Below, in pieces: positions 1 through 9,276 of a stretch of 64,000 nucleotides of DNA. Below the pieces are notes generated by a model. It searched no databases, was not told where the DNA came from, and saw nothing but the letters and a program-made list of their open reading frames with translations. This DNA comes from Arcicella sp034519515. GTDB taxonomy: Bacteria > Bacteroidota > Bacteroidia > Cytophagales > Spirosomataceae. Both the position numbers and the translations under genes were made by a program. The stretch spans positions 37,938 through 101,937 of the forward strand of contig JAXHOK010000041.1 of the NCBI GenBank assembly GCA_034519515.1. Reading direction: 5' to 3'. Each line of letters starts with the position of its first letter. Within the stretch, counting starts at the first letter, position 1.

Positions 1-546
1 GAATCGACAGGTGGAGCTACGGCAGGTGGTGATGATGGTTGGGGTGATCCAAAACCAAAAGCTGCAGCAGGAACAACGCCAGCGGCTAATGATGGATTTA
101 ATAATCCTAAACCCACTACTCCTGTGGAAGGAAATCTATATTATGCTAAGGAATTATCAGTATTAGAAATTCGTGAAGATGCCATTTTTGATAAGCAACG
201 TTCACGTTTATACTTTGACATTCAATCAATTACCATTATTATTCCCGCTAACAAAACAGCGGCTGGTTTTGATAAAAATGTTGCTTCTTTCAAATATAAA
301 GATTTGGATAAGTTATTCCGTAGTAATCCAAACTGTGTTTATTATAACGAACAAAACGAAGCACAACACAAAAATATGGCTGATGCTTTTGATTTACGCT
401 TGCAACACGCTCGTTTAATCAAAATTGGTAACTCGAAAGATGATGATTTAGATACTGTTTATGGTGGAACTAAACAAGGTTTAATCATGTCTCAACAAGA
501 AGAATATAAACTAATGGAGATGGAACATAACCTTTGGGAGTATTAG
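1..546 (+). CDS. gldN: Gliding motility protein GldN, C-terminal part
   Basis: The frame is open from base 1, so the start lies outside the window. About 181 residues remain. The first 40 are a Gly/Asp/Pro/Ala-rich linker (DDGWGDPKPK), then comes the conserved GldN core with ITIIIPANKTAAG, FKYKDL, NEAQHKNMADAFDLRL and the closing YKLMEMEHNLWEY. GldN (PorN) is a periplasmic part of the type IX secretion and gliding motor, normally at the end of a gldKLMN operon, which fits its place before a strong terminator. It links functionally to the T9SS-tailed protein near 52 kb. Identification rests on recalled family motifs. Confidence 0.85.
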   Translation, partial: ESTGGATAGGDDGWGDPKPKAAAGTTPAANDGFNNPKPTTPVEGNLYYAKELSVLEIREDAIFDKQRSRLYFDIQSITIIIPANKTAAGFDKNVASFKYKDLDKLFRSNPNCVYYNEQNEAQHKNMADAFDLRLQHARLIKIGNSKDDDLDTVYGGTKQGLIMSQQEEYKLMEMEHNLWEY

Positions 547-573
547 AAGGTGATTTAGTCAGCAAATCGTTTA

Positions 574-615
574 TTGCAAAAAGGGGAGAATATCATAACG
601 ATGTTCTCCCCTTTT
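574..615 (+). terminator. Rho-independent terminator after gldN
   Basis: A near-perfect hairpin with arms 579-590 (AAAAGGGGAGAA) and 604-615 (TTCTCCCCTTTT) around a 13-base loop starts about 30 bases after the gldN stop. The right arm ends in a T-run. Confidence 0.8.
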
Positions 616-627
616 GCTTTGTTGTTT

Positions 628-667
628 TTCACGCCTTTGTTGGTGAAAACACCAACAAAGGCGTGAA
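628..667. repeat. Perfect 18-bp inverted repeat, 4-base loop
   Basis: Arms 628-645 and 650-667 are exact reverse complements built on CACGCCTTTGTTGGTG, with loop AAAA. The GTTGGTG...CACCAAC core recurs at 929-996 and in altered form at 9229-9260 and 13829-13920, so this belongs to a dispersed palindrome family rather than being only a terminator. Confidence 0.75.
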
Positions 668-675
668 CTGATTAT

Positions 676-870
676 AAGGAACTGAAAAACAATAAGTAGA
701 CGTTTTTTAAATGCCCTTTTTTGCACCACTCTACGTTGCGGAATGCCGCCCAGATTAAATCCTCATTTAGCGATGCTAAACTGCGGCGACCGTCGCACGG
801 TTTTATCGCCTTGATTGGCACAAAAAATAACATTTAAAAATTCATCCACTTATTATTTTCCCGTTCCTAA
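676..870. repeat. MITE-like element with imperfect terminal inverted repeats
   Basis: The two ends (roughly 678-726 and 815-867) are imperfect reverse complements sharing GGAAC, AATAAGTAGA/TCCACTTATT and TTTTTTAAATG/CATTTAAAAA. The centre is more GC-rich (GCGGCGACCGTCGCACGG) and has no convincing reading frame. It fills most of the 515-base gap between gldN and susD together with the palindromes on either side. Mobility is inferred from shape only. I could not fix a target duplication. Confidence 0.45.
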
Positions 871-928
871 GGAATGATCCAAATGATGAAAGAACCATAA
901 TCTTTACATTAGGATTACAAAATATTCT

Positions 929-996
929 GTGCCTTTGTTGGTATTTTCACCAACAAAATAAAGTCCGATTTATTGGTAAAACACCAAAAAAGGCAC
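929..996. repeat. Palindromic repeat, relative of 628-667
   Basis: GTGCCTTTGTTGGT at 929 pairs with ACCAAAAAAGGCAC near 983-996, with an inner hairpin GTTGGT...ACCAAC. It lies just past the 3' end of the minus-strand susD and may also serve as its terminator. Confidence 0.55.
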
Positions 997-1061
997 AAAA
1001 AAAGCATGGAATTGGTAAATCCAAAACCATGCTTTTTAGTAAAAATTAACTAATAACTATA

Positions 1062-2582
1062 TTACCAACTGGCATTTTGCTTAACACTTGAATTAGCATT
1101 AATTTCAACCAAAGGAATTGGCAAAACTCTGAATTTAGCATTATCGACTGTACGTCCTGCAAATTCTTTTATTACTTCGGCTGTTTTACCAAATCTACGT
1201 GCGGTGGGGAATGCCCAACCTTCTCCTGCAAATTCTCTTAACCACTCATTAAAAACTGCATCCTTTAAAGCCTGACCACTTACACCCGACAAGGCTTTTA
1301 ATCCTGCTCTTGCACGAACCGTATTTACACCAAAAAGACCATCACCCGAAGCCCCATTTGCCACTGCCTCTGAATGTGCCAAAAGAGCATCTGAAAGACG
1401 TAAAAGCACATAATTCTTTTTAGTATATTGCCATCCACCGATTTTATATTCGATATTTTTTTGAAGAATTACGTTATTGAAAGTACGCTCTGATGAATTT
1501 GGAGCAACAAATCCAGATTTTGCTTTTGGGTCATATTTGACAATCTCTCCACCTGCATTTTTTGAACGATATTGTTCCATAAAAGTAGCCTTAATACGTT
1601 TATCACCCGCTTCAAACTTACTTCTAAAGGTACCATCGCTCACAATCCAAGCATCTCCCCACCCTGCAGCAGTTACGTTATCACCTACTTCAAGTGAATT
1701 TGGGTCGCCACCATCCCAGTCTGTTGGAGTAAAGTGGGCGTGCATATTGTTGTAGTTAGCCCACGGACTTGTGGCAAAATCGTTTTGTACTTCAAAGAGA
1801 CGTTCCCCACTATTCTCTTTTGTTGTGCCAAAGGCATCAGCAAAATCAGGGAATAGGGTTAGCCCACTCTGATCAATTACCTCTTTTGCTTTTGTAGCGG
1901 CATCATTCCATTTACCAGCCTCTAAATATACCTTAGATAATAAGGTTTTTGCTGCCCACTTGTTTGGTCTTCCTGCGTCTGCATCAATATTTTTAGCGAG
2001 TAGTTCATTTTCCGCAGCTTTTAAATCAGCCTCCATTAATGCCAAAGCCTTGGCTTTGCCACCTTCATTTGAAATATTTACACCCAAAGCAGTTGTTGAT
2101 TTATCGGGTACGGGTACGTTTTCAAAATAAACATACACTTGATATAAATAAAATGCCCTCAAAAAATGTGCCTCTCCCATGATGCGAGTACGTTTTGCAT
2201 CTGATAGTTTTTCTTTTGGCACACTTCCTATTCTATCCAAAATAACATTAGCACGGTTTATTCCGTCGTAGTTATCTTTCCAGTAAGCATCAATATATTC
2301 ATCACTGGCTACATACGCTCCAGTTTCATAATATTGTGGTCCTTTTTCATAACCTCCTGCAATGCCCAAAGCACATTCAAATACACTACGACAGTAAAAT
2401 GTATTGGACCATTGTTGGTTCAAAGGGCGATAAACACCATTGATGGCAGCTTCCATGTCTTTTTCGTCTTTATAAAACGATGAGGGACTGGCAAAATCTG
2501 GCTGTTCTTCCAAATTTTTACACGAAAATGTTAGCGTAAAAGCAGTAGCCAACAAAAAAATATTTCTTAGTGTTTTTTTCAT
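1062..2582 (-). CDS. SusD/RagB-family nutrient-binding outer-membrane lipoprotein
   Basis: The protein has 506 residues. The N-terminus MKKTLRNIFLLATAFTLTFSC is a lipoprotein signal with the lipid-accepting Cys at residue 21. The body shows the TPR-type SusD fold: FYKDEKDMEAAINGVYRPLN near the N-terminus, an RIMGEAHFLRAFYLYQ helix, and the usual C-terminal ERTFNNVILQ and RLSDALLAHSEA blocks. SusD proteins cap a SusC TonB receptor and pass oligosaccharides or peptides to it. The partner SusC lies upstream on the same strand, separated by a palindromic element. No hydrolase genes sit beside the pair, so the substrate cannot be predicted. Confidence 0.9.
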   Translation of the reverse strand: MKKTLRNIFLLATAFTLTFSCKNLEEQPDFASPSSFYKDEKDMEAAINGVYRPLNQQWSNTFYCRSVFECALGIAGGYEKGPQYYETGAYVASDEYIDAYWKDNYDGINRANVILDRIGSVPKEKLSDAKRTRIMGEAHFLRAFYLYQVYVYFENVPVPDKSTTALGVNISNEGGKAKALALMEADLKAAENELLAKNIDADAGRPNKWAAKTLLSKVYLEAGKWNDAATKAKEVIDQSGLTLFPDFADAFGTTKENSGERLFEVQNDFATSPWANYNNMHAHFTPTDWDGGDPNSLEVGDNVTAAGWGDAWIVSDGTFRSKFEAGDKRIKATFMEQYRSKNAGGEIVKYDPKAKSGFVAPNSSERTFNNVILQKNIEYKIGGWQYTKKNYVLLRLSDALLAHSEAVANGASGDGLFGVNTVRARAGLKALSGVSGQALKDAVFNEWLREFAGEGWAFPTARRFGKTAEVIKEFAGRTVDNAKFRVLPIPLVEINANSSVKQNASW

Positions 2583-2680
2583 GATAACTTGTTGATTTTA
2601 AATATTTTACACAGCAATTTTCGAACGTACTGTATAAAAATATTGTTTTGAAAATTTACAATTTTTTATTGGAATTATTA

Positions 2681-2800
2681 AATCTTCACCCGAGCGTTGA
2701 TCACCCCAGTCCCTCTCCCATTGAGAGGGGAATTTTAAGTCCACTTTTCTTCCCTCTCAATGGGAGGGGGGCTGGGGCGACTAAGGCTCGGGTGAGGATT
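2681..2800. repeat. Long palindromic element between susC and susD
   Basis: Arms of about 48 bases (2681-2729 and 2753-2800) are near-complementary: AATCTTCACCCGAGC on the left mirrors GCTCGGGTGAGGATT on the right, with inner CCCTCTCCCATTGAGAGGGG and CCCTCTCAATGGGAG. The same family occurs at 10404-10519 inside a coding sequence. It starts 4 bases after the susC stop and could cut or fold the susC-susD message. Confidence 0.75.
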
Positions 2801-2804
2801 CATT

Positions 2805-5800
2805 TTAAAATCCTAATTGAACTCCAATCGTAAAACGTCTGGCTCTTGGATAGGCATCATAATCATCACCACGGTTCAAGGGGCTTTGTCCGCCGTTGCT
2901 TACTTCGGGGTCAAATCCTGTGTACTTAGTGAATGTCAAAAGATTTTGCCCACTTACATACACACGAGCCGAGCGGATATATTTGTTGGATGGTACTTTG
3001 AAACCCACTTGAGTATTAACCAAACGAACAAAAGAACCATCCTCGATAAAGAACGACGAACGGCGGAAAAAACTTGGGAACTCACGAGTGGCATCAATAA
3101 TTGGGCGTGAGGCCGAAGTATTGTTGGGTGTCCAAGAATCAGTGGCTACGATGGCGTATTGGTTATAATTACCCACTCCGTCAGCGTGTTCAGAGGCTTG
3201 AAGGTTGCGGATTTTACCTCCGTGTGAACCTCTGAAAAAGAAAGAGAAGTCAAAGGCTTTATACGTAAAACTTGAATTGAAACCCCAAATCAATGATGGG
3301 TTTGGGTCGCCGAGATAAGTTCTATCATTCAAGTCAATTTTACCATCGTTATTCACATCACGATACCTTGGATAACCAGGTTTGTCAATCCCTGCGATGC
3401 TTGGGTTATTTTTGATTTCATCGGCATTCTTCCAAATACCAATATATTCATAACCATTCCAACCACCCAGTGGTTTTCCCACAGATACATACGAGCCTTC
3501 TGGACCTAAGTGACTAATCACGTAAGAGTAGAATGGTGGAGATCCAGCCAAATCCGTAACCTCATTTCTCACAGTTGAAGCATCCAATTTTACGTCCCAA
3601 CGGAAATCTTTTGTGTTGATTGCATTGTAGGTAACGGAAGCCTCAAAACCTCGATTGTTAAGCGTTCCAGAATTTTGGAGAGCCGTTTGAAAACCAGTAG
3701 TTGGAGCCAAAGCAACATTCAACAGTAAGTCTGAGGTTGTATTGTTGAAATAGTCAAATGAAGCCGACAACCTACCGTTCAGAAACCCTAAATCAAGTCC
3801 GAAGTTTGCCATCTTAGTAGTTTCCCAGCGAAGGTCGGGATTAGCAACACCAGTTTCTCTAACTCCTGGCACAATCACGCCATTGATTAAATAATTATCT
3901 CCTGCCAAAGAAGCCAATGACCGTCCCGTTGGTATTTGAGAATTTCCCGTAATACCGTAACTCAATCTTACTTTAGCATCCGAAATAACGGGTAAATCTC
4001 TCATGAAGGCTTCATCCTTCAATTTCCAAGCAAATGCTACTGATGGGAAATTTGCCCATTTGTTATTTGGCCCAAATTTAGAAGAACCGTCTCTACGCAT
4101 GGTGAGGGTGAATAAATATTTATCCATCAAACTATAATTAACTCTTGCCAAAAATGATTGTAAAACCCACTCTTGCTTTCTCGAAAACGGTTGTAAGAAT
4201 GTTACGCCATCTTGTATGTTATTGACACTGAAATCATTATAAGTAAAATTATTACTCGAACTTTGACTCAAACGGTTATTATCTGTTTGATAAGTATATC
4301 CACCGATGGCATCAATACGACTTGTTCCGAATGTCTTTGAACAACTTAAAATGTTCTCATTCAATATGTTGGTAATATTTCTGTTCCCTAACTCATAAGA
4401 ACGATTACGTTCACGACCCAAACGAGTCTGGTCTGAATAATAGGTTTCACGATTATTACTAGTTAAGTCAATACCTACTGATGTTTTGAAATATAAGTCT
4501 TTGGCTAATTCAAACTGCAAATAGGTTGTTCCCAAGAAACGGAGTCCGTTATCACGGTCGATAACTTCTTGAACTTCTGCCAGAGGGTTTGTTAAGAAAC
4601 GTCCATCATAAGGTTCAAAGTTATATGAACCGTCCGTTTTATAGACGGGACCAATGGGAGACTGTCCCAGAATGGTAATAATGGCACCACCTGGACCACC
4701 TCTATCGGTTGGAATGGCATTTTGCCCAGTTTTACTGATTAATGAACTTAAACCTAAGCGAACTTTATCATTCAAGAATTTTGAATCAATATTAGCACGA
4801 AGTGAAAATCTTTCAAAGTCGGTATTTTTGATAATCCCTTCTTCCTTAAAATATCCTCCTGAAACCAAAAATTGAGTTTTTTCACTGCCTCCTGAAAATG
4901 ATAACTGATGATTCATAATACTACCTGTACGCATAGTTTGATCTTGCCAATTAACACCCTGACCCAATTGAGCAGGATTTGAGTACGGGGCAGATTGCCC
5001 ACGAGAAGCAGCTCTAAGATTTTGATAATCAGCGTATTGCGTGGCATTCATCATGTCTAACTTCTTGGCAACCGTCAAAAATGATTGTGAACCTTCGTAA
5101 TCAATTTTTGTAACACCCGCTTTTCCCCTTTTTGTGGTAATCAAAATTACACCGTTTGAACCCCTTGAACCATAAATGGCTGTTCCAGAGGCATCTTTCA
5201 GGATTTCCATTGATTCGATATCATTTGGATTGATGGCCGCTAAAGCATTGGAAGAAACCCGATTGGCACCCGAGCCAGTAGCATCGTTATCAGAATAAAT
5301 CGGAATTCCATCTACAACATACAACGGTTCACTACCCGAACTGATAGAGTTTGGACCACGCACCCGCACCGTTACCGCACCCCCAGGAGCACCCGAAGCC
5401 TGCGTTACTACCACACCCGTAGCACGTCCTGCCAAACCTTGTTCCAGCGAAGTTGGTACAATTGACTTGATATCCGCCGCCTTCACCGAAGCCACCGAAG
5501 CCGTCAAATCACTCTTGCGAACTTGCCCATAGCCAACCACCACAACTTCATCCAAAGACTGGTTATTGGCTCTCAACTGAACATCAATCACCGAGCGGCT
5601 ACCCACGGGAATTTCTTGCGAAGTATAACCCGTGAAAGTAAAAACCAGCGTAACACCACTGTCTGCCACATTAATCGAATAATTACCCATGGCATCCGTA
5701 ACTGTACCTTTGGCAGTACCTTTCACAGATACACTCGTACCTGGCAAAACCGCACCGCTTTCATCGGTTACTTTGCCCGTAATTTTTTTATCGACTTTTT

Positions 5801-5903
5801 ATTTTTGCTCTTTTAAATGTGCTTGAACAGGCGATTTAACGCTAAGTAAAAAGACCATACAAAAGGCTAAAGCCCAGGTAAAAATTGAAGAATTTTGTTT
5901 CAT
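2805..5903 (-). CDS. SusC/RagA-family TonB-dependent receptor with in-frame TAA
   Basis: From ATG at 5903 a signal peptide is read (MKQNSSIFTWALAFCMVFLL...VQA). Codon 35 (5799-5801) is then TAA. The same frame continues with no shift through KKITGKVTDESG into a carboxypeptidase-like regulatory domain, the plug (VVVGYGQVRKSDLTASVASV, then ILKDASGTAIYGSRGSNGVILITTK) and a full beta-barrel ending in IGVQLGF. That gives about 1,032 codons, normal for SusC. The only start after the TAA is a TTG at 5747, which would drop the signal peptide. The gene is therefore a recent nonsense mutant or holds a base-call error in an A-rich stretch. Its partner susD is intact. Confidence 0.85.
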
Positions 5904-6145
5904 AAGAAAAGGGTTGTTAATTATTGAAAACGCAAAAAAAAATACAAAATATTATAATTAAAATGCCAAAGGAATCAGGTTTGAACGCCAAATTATAAAT
6001 TTGGCACCTAAAAAGCAATATTTATTCTTCATATTTTTATAATCTGTATGCAATACTAAATTATTTGAAAGTGATATTATTTTAATAATCACGTCTTATT
6101 TTGAAATCAGAGTTAGACAGTCTCAAATTGTTGATCAAAAAGACA

Positions 6146-6185
6146 AAAAAATAGGAGGGTACCGCTTAGATACTCTCCTATTTTT
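6146..6185 (-). terminator. Terminator after uvrC
   Basis: AAAAATAGGAG (from 6146) pairs with CTCCTATTTTT (to 6185). Read on the minus strand the stem ends in a U-run, 16 bases past the uvrC stop. The rest of the gap up to the susC start (5904-6145) is AT-rich and I see nothing more in it than room for the susC promoter. Confidence 0.7.
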
Positions 6186-6200
6186 GAGGATTTATTAAAA

Positions 6201-8012
6201 TTACTGCCCCCCCACAATTTCCAACTGTTGCCTTATTTTCAAAGCTCTTCCTTTGCCCATCAACGTTTCCAATTCCTCGGGTGAGGCTTTGTAAATATTA
6301 CTAACCGTTCCGAAATGCTTTAAGAGTTTTTCGGCTGTTGATTTTCCGATGCCTTCTATGCTTTCTAACTGACTGATAATGAAATTCTTAGAGCGTTTAT
6401 CTCGGTGTTTGGTAATGCCAAATCGGTGGGCTTCGTCTCGCAAACGTTGAATGAGTTTCAAGGATTCTGATTTTTTATCAATATATAATGGAATGCTATC
6501 TTCGGGAAAATAAATTTCTTCTAAACGCTTGGCGATACCAATGATGGGCAGTTTTCCGTATAATCCTAAACTTTTTAGGGCTTCGCAAGCGGCACTTAAT
6601 TGTCCTTTGCCACCATCAACAATGATTAAGTCGGGCAGAGGAGCTTCTTCTTCCAAAAGCCTTGTGTAGCGGCGACCAATTACTTCTCGCATCGTAGCAA
6701 AATCATCTGGACCGACCACCGTTTTGGGCGTGAAATGACGATAATCTTTTTTGGAAGGCATCCCATTTTTGAAACAAACCATTGCTGAAACGGGATTTGT
6801 GCCTTGAATATTAGAGTTATCAAAACATTCAATGTGTTTTGGAACGGTTTTTATCCGTAAATCATTTTTCAAAGTCAGTAAAATACGCATTTTTGAATCT
6901 CCTGCACTTTCTTCGGATGCCTTACTATCGGCTTTTTCTTTACGGAAATACAAGACGTTTTTCAATGACATATCTAATAATTTTCGCTTATCACCAATTT
7001 GAGGAATCGTGTTTTCTACGCCTTTCAACTCAACCGAAAGTGGAATATTTGTTATGACTTCTTTGGCTTCGCTTTCGTATTTATCACGCATTTCCCAGAC
7101 CATCATCGTGAGAATATCCTCTTCGGTTTCATCCAATTTTTTCTTTACTTCCAACGATTGTGATTGCGTGATAAATCCGTTTTGAACCTTCATAAAATTG
7201 AAGTAAATCGCCTCTTCGTCCGATACAATCGAGAATACATCAACATCTTTAATATTGGGATTGACAACAGTAGATTTACTCTGAAAATTAACCAAATATG
7301 CCAATTTTTCCTTAAATTCTTGGGCTTCTTCAAAGGCTAATTTACTGGCGGCTTCGTGCATTTTTTCTTCAAAATATTGCTTCGGAAGCCCCATATTACC
7401 CTTTAAGATATTTTTAGCTTGGTCAATTTCGGATAAATAATCAGGTTCAGTTTGTATGCCTTCACAAGGACCCTTACAATTGCCGATGTGATATTCCAAG
7501 CAAACCTTAAACTTTCGTTCTTCGATATTTCTGGGCGATAGATTGAGGTTGCAAGTTCTGAATTTATATAACTGTTTGAAGACATCCAGAATGGAATACA
7601 TCACTTTCAAATTGGCAAAAGGACCAAAGAAAGTTCCTAATTTTTTATCGACTCTACGAATGGTGATAATCTTGGGAAAATGCTCATTGGTAATACACAA
7701 AAAGGGGTACATCTTATCATCCCGAAGCAAAATATTGAATTTGGGTTGATGCTTTTTAATGAGCGTATTTTCCAATAAAAGAGCATCAAATTCAGTATTT
7801 ACGATGGTGAATTCAAGGTTACGAATCTGAGAAACCAGTCGTATCGTTTTACGGTCGTGCTGGTTAGATTTTACGAAATAACTACTTACCCGATTTTTGA
7901 GATTTTTAGCTTTTCCGACGTAAATAATTGTTCCATCCGCATCAAAATACCGATAAACCCCAGGTTCTTCGGGGACTTTCGAAAGGGCTTTTTTGTAATC
8001 AAAATCGTTCAT
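6201..8012 (-). CDS. uvrC: Excinuclease ABC subunit C
   Basis: UvrC makes the two cuts around a DNA lesion bound by UvrA/UvrB. The 603-residue length is normal. Domains in order: GIY-YIG nuclease at residues 15-95 (GVYRYF then IIYVGKAKNLKNRVSSYF), a Cys-bearing region (CNLN, CLEYHIGNCKGPCEG), the UVR helix pair near 210 (EEAQEFKEKL), the RNase H-like C-terminal nuclease (ECFDNSNIQGTNPV, LIIVDGGKGQL) and a terminal double helix-hairpin-helix (LESIEGIGKSTAEKLLKHFG). It is a single gene with its own terminator. Confidence 0.97.
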   Translation of the reverse strand: MNDFDYKKALSKVPEEPGVYRYFDADGTIIYVGKAKNLKNRVSSYFVKSNQHDRKTIRLVSQIRNLEFTIVNTEFDALLLENTLIKKHQPKFNILLRDDKMYPFLCITNEHFPKIITIRRVDKKLGTFFGPFANLKVMYSILDVFKQLYKFRTCNLNLSPRNIEERKFKVCLEYHIGNCKGPCEGIQTEPDYLSEIDQAKNILKGNMGLPKQYFEEKMHEAASKLAFEEAQEFKEKLAYLVNFQSKSTVVNPNIKDVDVFSIVSDEEAIYFNFMKVQNGFITQSQSLEVKKKLDETEEDILTMMVWEMRDKYESEAKEVITNIPLSVELKGVENTIPQIGDKRKLLDMSLKNVLYFRKEKADSKASEESAGDSKMRILLTLKNDLRIKTVPKHIECFDNSNIQGTNPVSAMVCFKNGMPSKKDYRHFTPKTVVGPDDFATMREVIGRRYTRLLEEEAPLPDLIIVDGGKGQLSAACEALKSLGLYGKLPIIGIAKRLEEIYFPEDSIPLYIDKKSESLKLIQRLRDEAHRFGITKHRDKRSKNFIISQLESIEGIGKSTAEKLLKHFGTVSNIYKASPEELETLMGKGRALKIRQQLEIVGGQ

Positions 8013-8069
8013 GAATTATGTTGATAATGTACTTTTAGTATAATAACCATTAAATCAAAATAGTTTCAT

Positions 8070-9212
8070 TTACTCCTCTTCTCCCCCACTCAAAACTGCT
8101 TGCAAAATCGAAGCCCCAGATTTCACAATCTTCTGATTATCAATCGGTTTATCTATAAAAACTTCGATATCCCCTTTTTCAAAAAGCCCTAATTTAACCG
8201 ATATTTGTTGAAAAACTTTTTCTTTGGTTTGGACAAAGATGAAACCTCCTTCGCCCCGCCTGACGATGGCTGTTTCGGGCAAAGTGCAAGCAGTACGGTT
8301 TCCCGTGAGGATTCGAGTGTTCACATATTGCCCGACGGTGAGCCTCTCTTCTGCTTTTTCACTATTCAAATGAGCATGAATGTTGATACTTTTGGTTTCC
8401 ATATCCACATTTTTACCGACTAAAAAAACGGTTGCCATCATCTCGCTTCCTTCAAATTTGGGATTTTCGATAATGATTTTTTGACCAATTCTAATTTTAT
8501 TGATGTCTTTTTCAAATACTTTCAACTCTAAATGTTTATGAGCATTGCCTGTGATTTCAAATAAAACATCACTTGGTAAAACGTTTTTTCCAATGGCTAA
8601 ATTGGTTGTCTTAACAAACCCATCAATCGGAGAATGAACATTTATCGTGGAAGAAATTTGTCCTTTTTTAAGATTATCTACCTGACAACCAACCATTTGC
8701 AGTTTCACTTCCAGTCCTTTCATGCTGGCTTTTACAAAGGAAACATCGGCTTCGGCTTGTTGTAGTTTCTTCTTTGCTCCCACGTCTTCCTGCGATAAAA
8801 CGGTTTGGCGTTCCAATTCTTGTTCAGAAAATTTCAGCCGACTAAGGTTTTGTAAATAATCTTGTTGCATCTGAACATACTCCATACTATTGAGAACCGC
8901 CAAAACTGCTCCTTTTTTCACAAATGAGCCTGATAAAACGGTTGTACTTTTGACAAAACCATTAATCGGCACACTCACAGAAGCCATATTCATCGGTGGT
9001 ACATCTACCATACCGTTGGCTTTTATGTCTTCGGAGAGCAGAGTTTGATCAAAATTTCCAACGATAATATTAGCGTTTTTTGCTTGTTCGGATGTAAGCG
9101 TAACAAGATCTGAAACGGCTTCTTTTTCCGCTTCTTTGGGTGGGGTTTGCTTTGAACAAGAGATAGAAAATAATAGTAAAAAAATGGGGGCTATTTTTCG
9201 GATTATTTCCAT
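8070..9212 (-). CDS. RND efflux periplasmic adaptor lipoprotein, CzcB/CusB type
   Basis: I chose the start at 9212 because MEIIRKIAPIFLLLFSISC makes a lipoprotein signal with Cys at residue 19; reading further upstream only passes through a palindromic repeat. The protein has 380 residues: a beta-barrel/lipoyl region (SVPINGFVKSTTVLSGSFVKKGAVLAVL), a coiled-coil hairpin (YLQNLSRLKFSEQELERQ), the second lipoyl half (INVHSPIDGFVKTTNLAIGKNV) and a membrane-proximal domain. Such adaptors join the inner-membrane RND pump to the outer-membrane channel. It lies just downstream of the fused pump-channel gene on the same strand. I saw no N-terminal His/Met metal-binding extension, so the metal is not settled. 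Confidence 0.88.
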   Translation of the reverse strand: MEIIRKIAPIFLLLFSISCSKQTPPKEAEKEAVSDLVTLTSEQAKNANIIVGNFDQTLLSEDIKANGMVDVPPMNMASVSVPINGFVKSTTVLSGSFVKKGAVLAVLNSMEYVQMQQDYLQNLSRLKFSEQELERQTVLSQEDVGAKKKLQQAEADVSFVKASMKGLEVKLQMVGCQVDNLKKGQISSTINVHSPIDGFVKTTNLAIGKNVLPSDVLFEITGNAHKHLELKVFEKDINKIRIGQKIIIENPKFEGSEMMATVFLVGKNVDMETKSINIHAHLNSEKAEERLTVGQYVNTRILTGNRTACTLPETAIVRRGEGGFIFVQTKEKVFQQISVKLGLFEKGDIEVFIDKPIDNQKIVKSGASILQAVLSGGEEE

Positions 9213-9228
9213 CCTGTGGATTGTTCTC

Positions 9229-9260
9229 GCCCCGTGGTTGGTGTCTTCACCGACAAGGGC
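9229..9260. repeat. Short palindromic repeat, GTTGGTG family
   Basis: GCCCCGTGGTTGGTG and CACCGACAAGGGC form an imperfect hairpin in the gap between the pump-channel gene and the adaptor gene. Two relatives lie at 13829-13920, at the other end of the same metal-efflux locus. Confidence 0.5.
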
Positions 9261-9276
9261 AGAATTTTTAATTAAC

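Noticed and set aside
711..820. Short coding sequence in the centre of the 676-870 element
   Set aside because: Frames are short, have no ribosome site and the block is better explained by its inverted ends.
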